A stretch of DNA of 49,672 nucleotides from Erysipelotrichaceae bacterium (GTDB lineage: Bacteria > Bacillota_I > Bacilli_A > Erysipelotrichales > Erysipelotrichaceae), in the NCBI GenBank assembly GCA_030694975.1, contig JAUYTU010000038.1, positions 1-49,672 on the forward strand, given 5' to 3'. The translations under genes and the position numbers were made by a program. The notes under the pieces are model-generated. The model ran no database searches, was not told the origin of the DNA, and was given only the letters and a program-made list of their open reading frames with translations. Shown here one piece after another: positions 49,088 to 49,672 of this stretch (position 1 is its first letter; each line of letters starts with the position of its first letter).

Positions 49088-49672
49088 TTATCCTACGATT
49101 GTATTTTTTTTCTTGGTAGCAAATAACATCATGAAGCCAAACAGTCCGGTTAATAGTCCGAGACCTGCAGTTGCATCGGAGGTATCTGGTAAAGATTCTT
49201 CTGCTTCACCTAATACTTTATCTTCTTCGACTACAACTTCTTCTTCATCTACATTTTCTTCTTCTTCGCCAAGAACTTCATCATCTTCTTCATCAACGAC
49301 TTCTTCTTCAACGACTTCTTCTTCATCTACATTTTCTTCTTCTTCGCCAAGAACTTCATCATCTTCTTCTTCAACAACTTCTTCTTCATCAACGACTTCT
49401 TCTTCATCAACGACTTCTTCTTCATCGACTACGACTTCTTCTTCATCGACAACTTCTTCTTCATCGACAACTTCTTCTTCATCGACTACTTCTTCCTCTT
49501 CATCAACGACTTCTTCTTCATCAACGACTTCTTCTTCATCGACTACTTCTTCTTCATCGACTACTTCTTCTTCATCGACTACTTCTTCTTCATCAACTAC
49601 TTCTTCTTCATCGACTACTTCTTCTTCTTCATCGACTACTTCTTCTTCTTCATCGACTACTTCTTCTTCATC
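49088..49672 (-). CDS. Acidic-repeat surface protein with LPDTS-type wall-anchor signal (C-terminal part, 5' end outside window)
   Basis: The frame is open from the window edge to TAA at 49088-49090, giving the last 194 residues. From the edge inwards it is a tract of D-EEE(E)-VV repeats. Two copies of a variant block follow, containing DDEVLGEEEENVDEEEVV. The end is a sorting-type signal: LPDTS (49178-49192), the hydrophobic stretch ATAGLGLLTGLFGFMMLFA, and KKKNTIVG. This is the layout of a sortase substrate, but the fifth motif position is Ser, not Gly. The very acidic stalk would extend through the wall. A terminator follows. The head domain lies beyond the window. Confidence 0.85.
   Translation of the reverse strand, partial: DEEEVVDEEEEVVDEEEEVVDEEEVVDEEEVVDEEEVVDEEEVVDEEEVVDEEEVVDEEEEVVDEEEVVDEEEVVDEEEVVVDEEEVVDEEEVVDEEEVVEEEDDEVLGEEEENVDEEEVVEEEVVDEEDDEVLGEEEENVDEEEVVVEEDKVLGEAEESLPDTSDATAGLGLLTGLFGFMMLFATKKKNTIVG
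49220..49672 (-). repeat. Tandem 18-21 base repeats coding for DEEEVV
   Basis: The plus-strand unit is roughly TTCTTCTTCATCGACTAC, repeated many times to the window edge. Variation is mainly in the valine codons (GAC, TAC, AAC on the plus strand) and in three versus four TTC triplets. All length changes are multiples of three, so the frame is kept. Such a tract should change length easily by slippage or recombination. Confidence 0.9.

Noticed and set aside
49220-49672. CRISPR-like array suggested by regular repeats at the right edge
   Set aside because: Repeat units are 18-21 bases with no unique spacers, all in frame, and encode DEEEVV on the minus strand.

Overview
The window is about 49.7 kb of a Bacillota (Firmicutes)-type chromosome with moderate GC by eye. 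The evidence is strong GGAGG-type ribosome sites, U-tailed hairpin terminators, a guanine riboswitch, a CcpA-type cre site, PTS components, an RsgI-like sigma/anti-sigma pair, a 4Fe-4S-type PurF and a wall-anchor-like surface protein. TGA is used as stop throughout. A 2-oxoacid:ferredoxin oxidoreductase and an iron-sulfur (class I) fumarase point to an anaerobic, amino-acid-fermenting lifestyle. An Erysipelotrichia- or Clostridia-like host is my guess; the sequence alone does not settle it. No rRNA, tRNA, CRISPR array or transposase was seen.

Layout. 1-5.1 kb: a SIS-domain protein, an AT-rich segment carrying a CHASE/HD-GYP protein that looks inserted between two convergent genes (15-bp direct repeats contain both stop codons), a GyrI-like protein, an arsenate reductase and two small membrane proteins. 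5.1-18.4 kb: the complete IMP/AMP operon purE-K-L-C-F-M-N-H-D-B. Most genes overlap by 4 bp. It lies behind a guanine riboswitch, which is itself preceded by a tiny ORF with its own terminator. 18.4-19.9 kb: a sigma factor with a membrane-bound RsgI-like anti-sigma. 19.9-24.3 kb: a lactococcin-972-type bacteriocin export/immunity locus (DUF1430 membrane protein plus ABC ATPase) with no recognisable bacteriocin. It is preceded by an unknown duplicated-fold protein, a lipoprotein and two micro-ORFs.

24.4-30 kb: two GNAT acetyltransferases, an orphan lactose/cellobiose-type PTS IIB-IIA pair, a second arsenate reductase/low-MW phosphatase, a YcaQ/AlkX-like DNA glycosylase, an aldo/keto reductase and an AI-2E family transporter. 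30-33.3 kb: dhaK-dhaL followed by divergent TIM and RpiB paralogs. This combination fits a tetrulose (erythrulose) phosphate pathway better than plain glycerol use. 33.3-36.2 kb (minus strand): aspartase followed by the two subunits of class I fumarase, giving aspartate to fumarate to malate. 36.3-44.5 kb: a SWIM zinc-finger protein, dipeptidase PepD with an MFS permease, a GlsB/YeaQ-like protein, an APH-fold kinase, a MazG-like pyrophosphohydrolase, an MBL hydrolase, a zinc-ribbon membrane protein, a gamma-carbonic-anhydrase-like protein and a HAD phosphatase.

44.5-49.0 kb: a branched-chain amino acid oxidation operon (leucine dehydrogenase, a P-loop protein and a four-subunit 2-ketoisovalerate:ferredoxin oxidoreductase). 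Its promoter overlaps a near-perfect cre site, and its leader holds a 42-codon ORF running through a terminator. 49.1 kb to the edge (minus strand): the C-terminal 194 residues of a surface protein made of DEEEVV repeats and ending in an LPDTS-like anchor. The best candidates for undescribed biology are the cargo-less lactococcin-972-type locus, the leucine-dehydrogenase leader, the tetrulose-phosphate operon, the HD-GYP insertion and the purine leader's extra attenuator unit.
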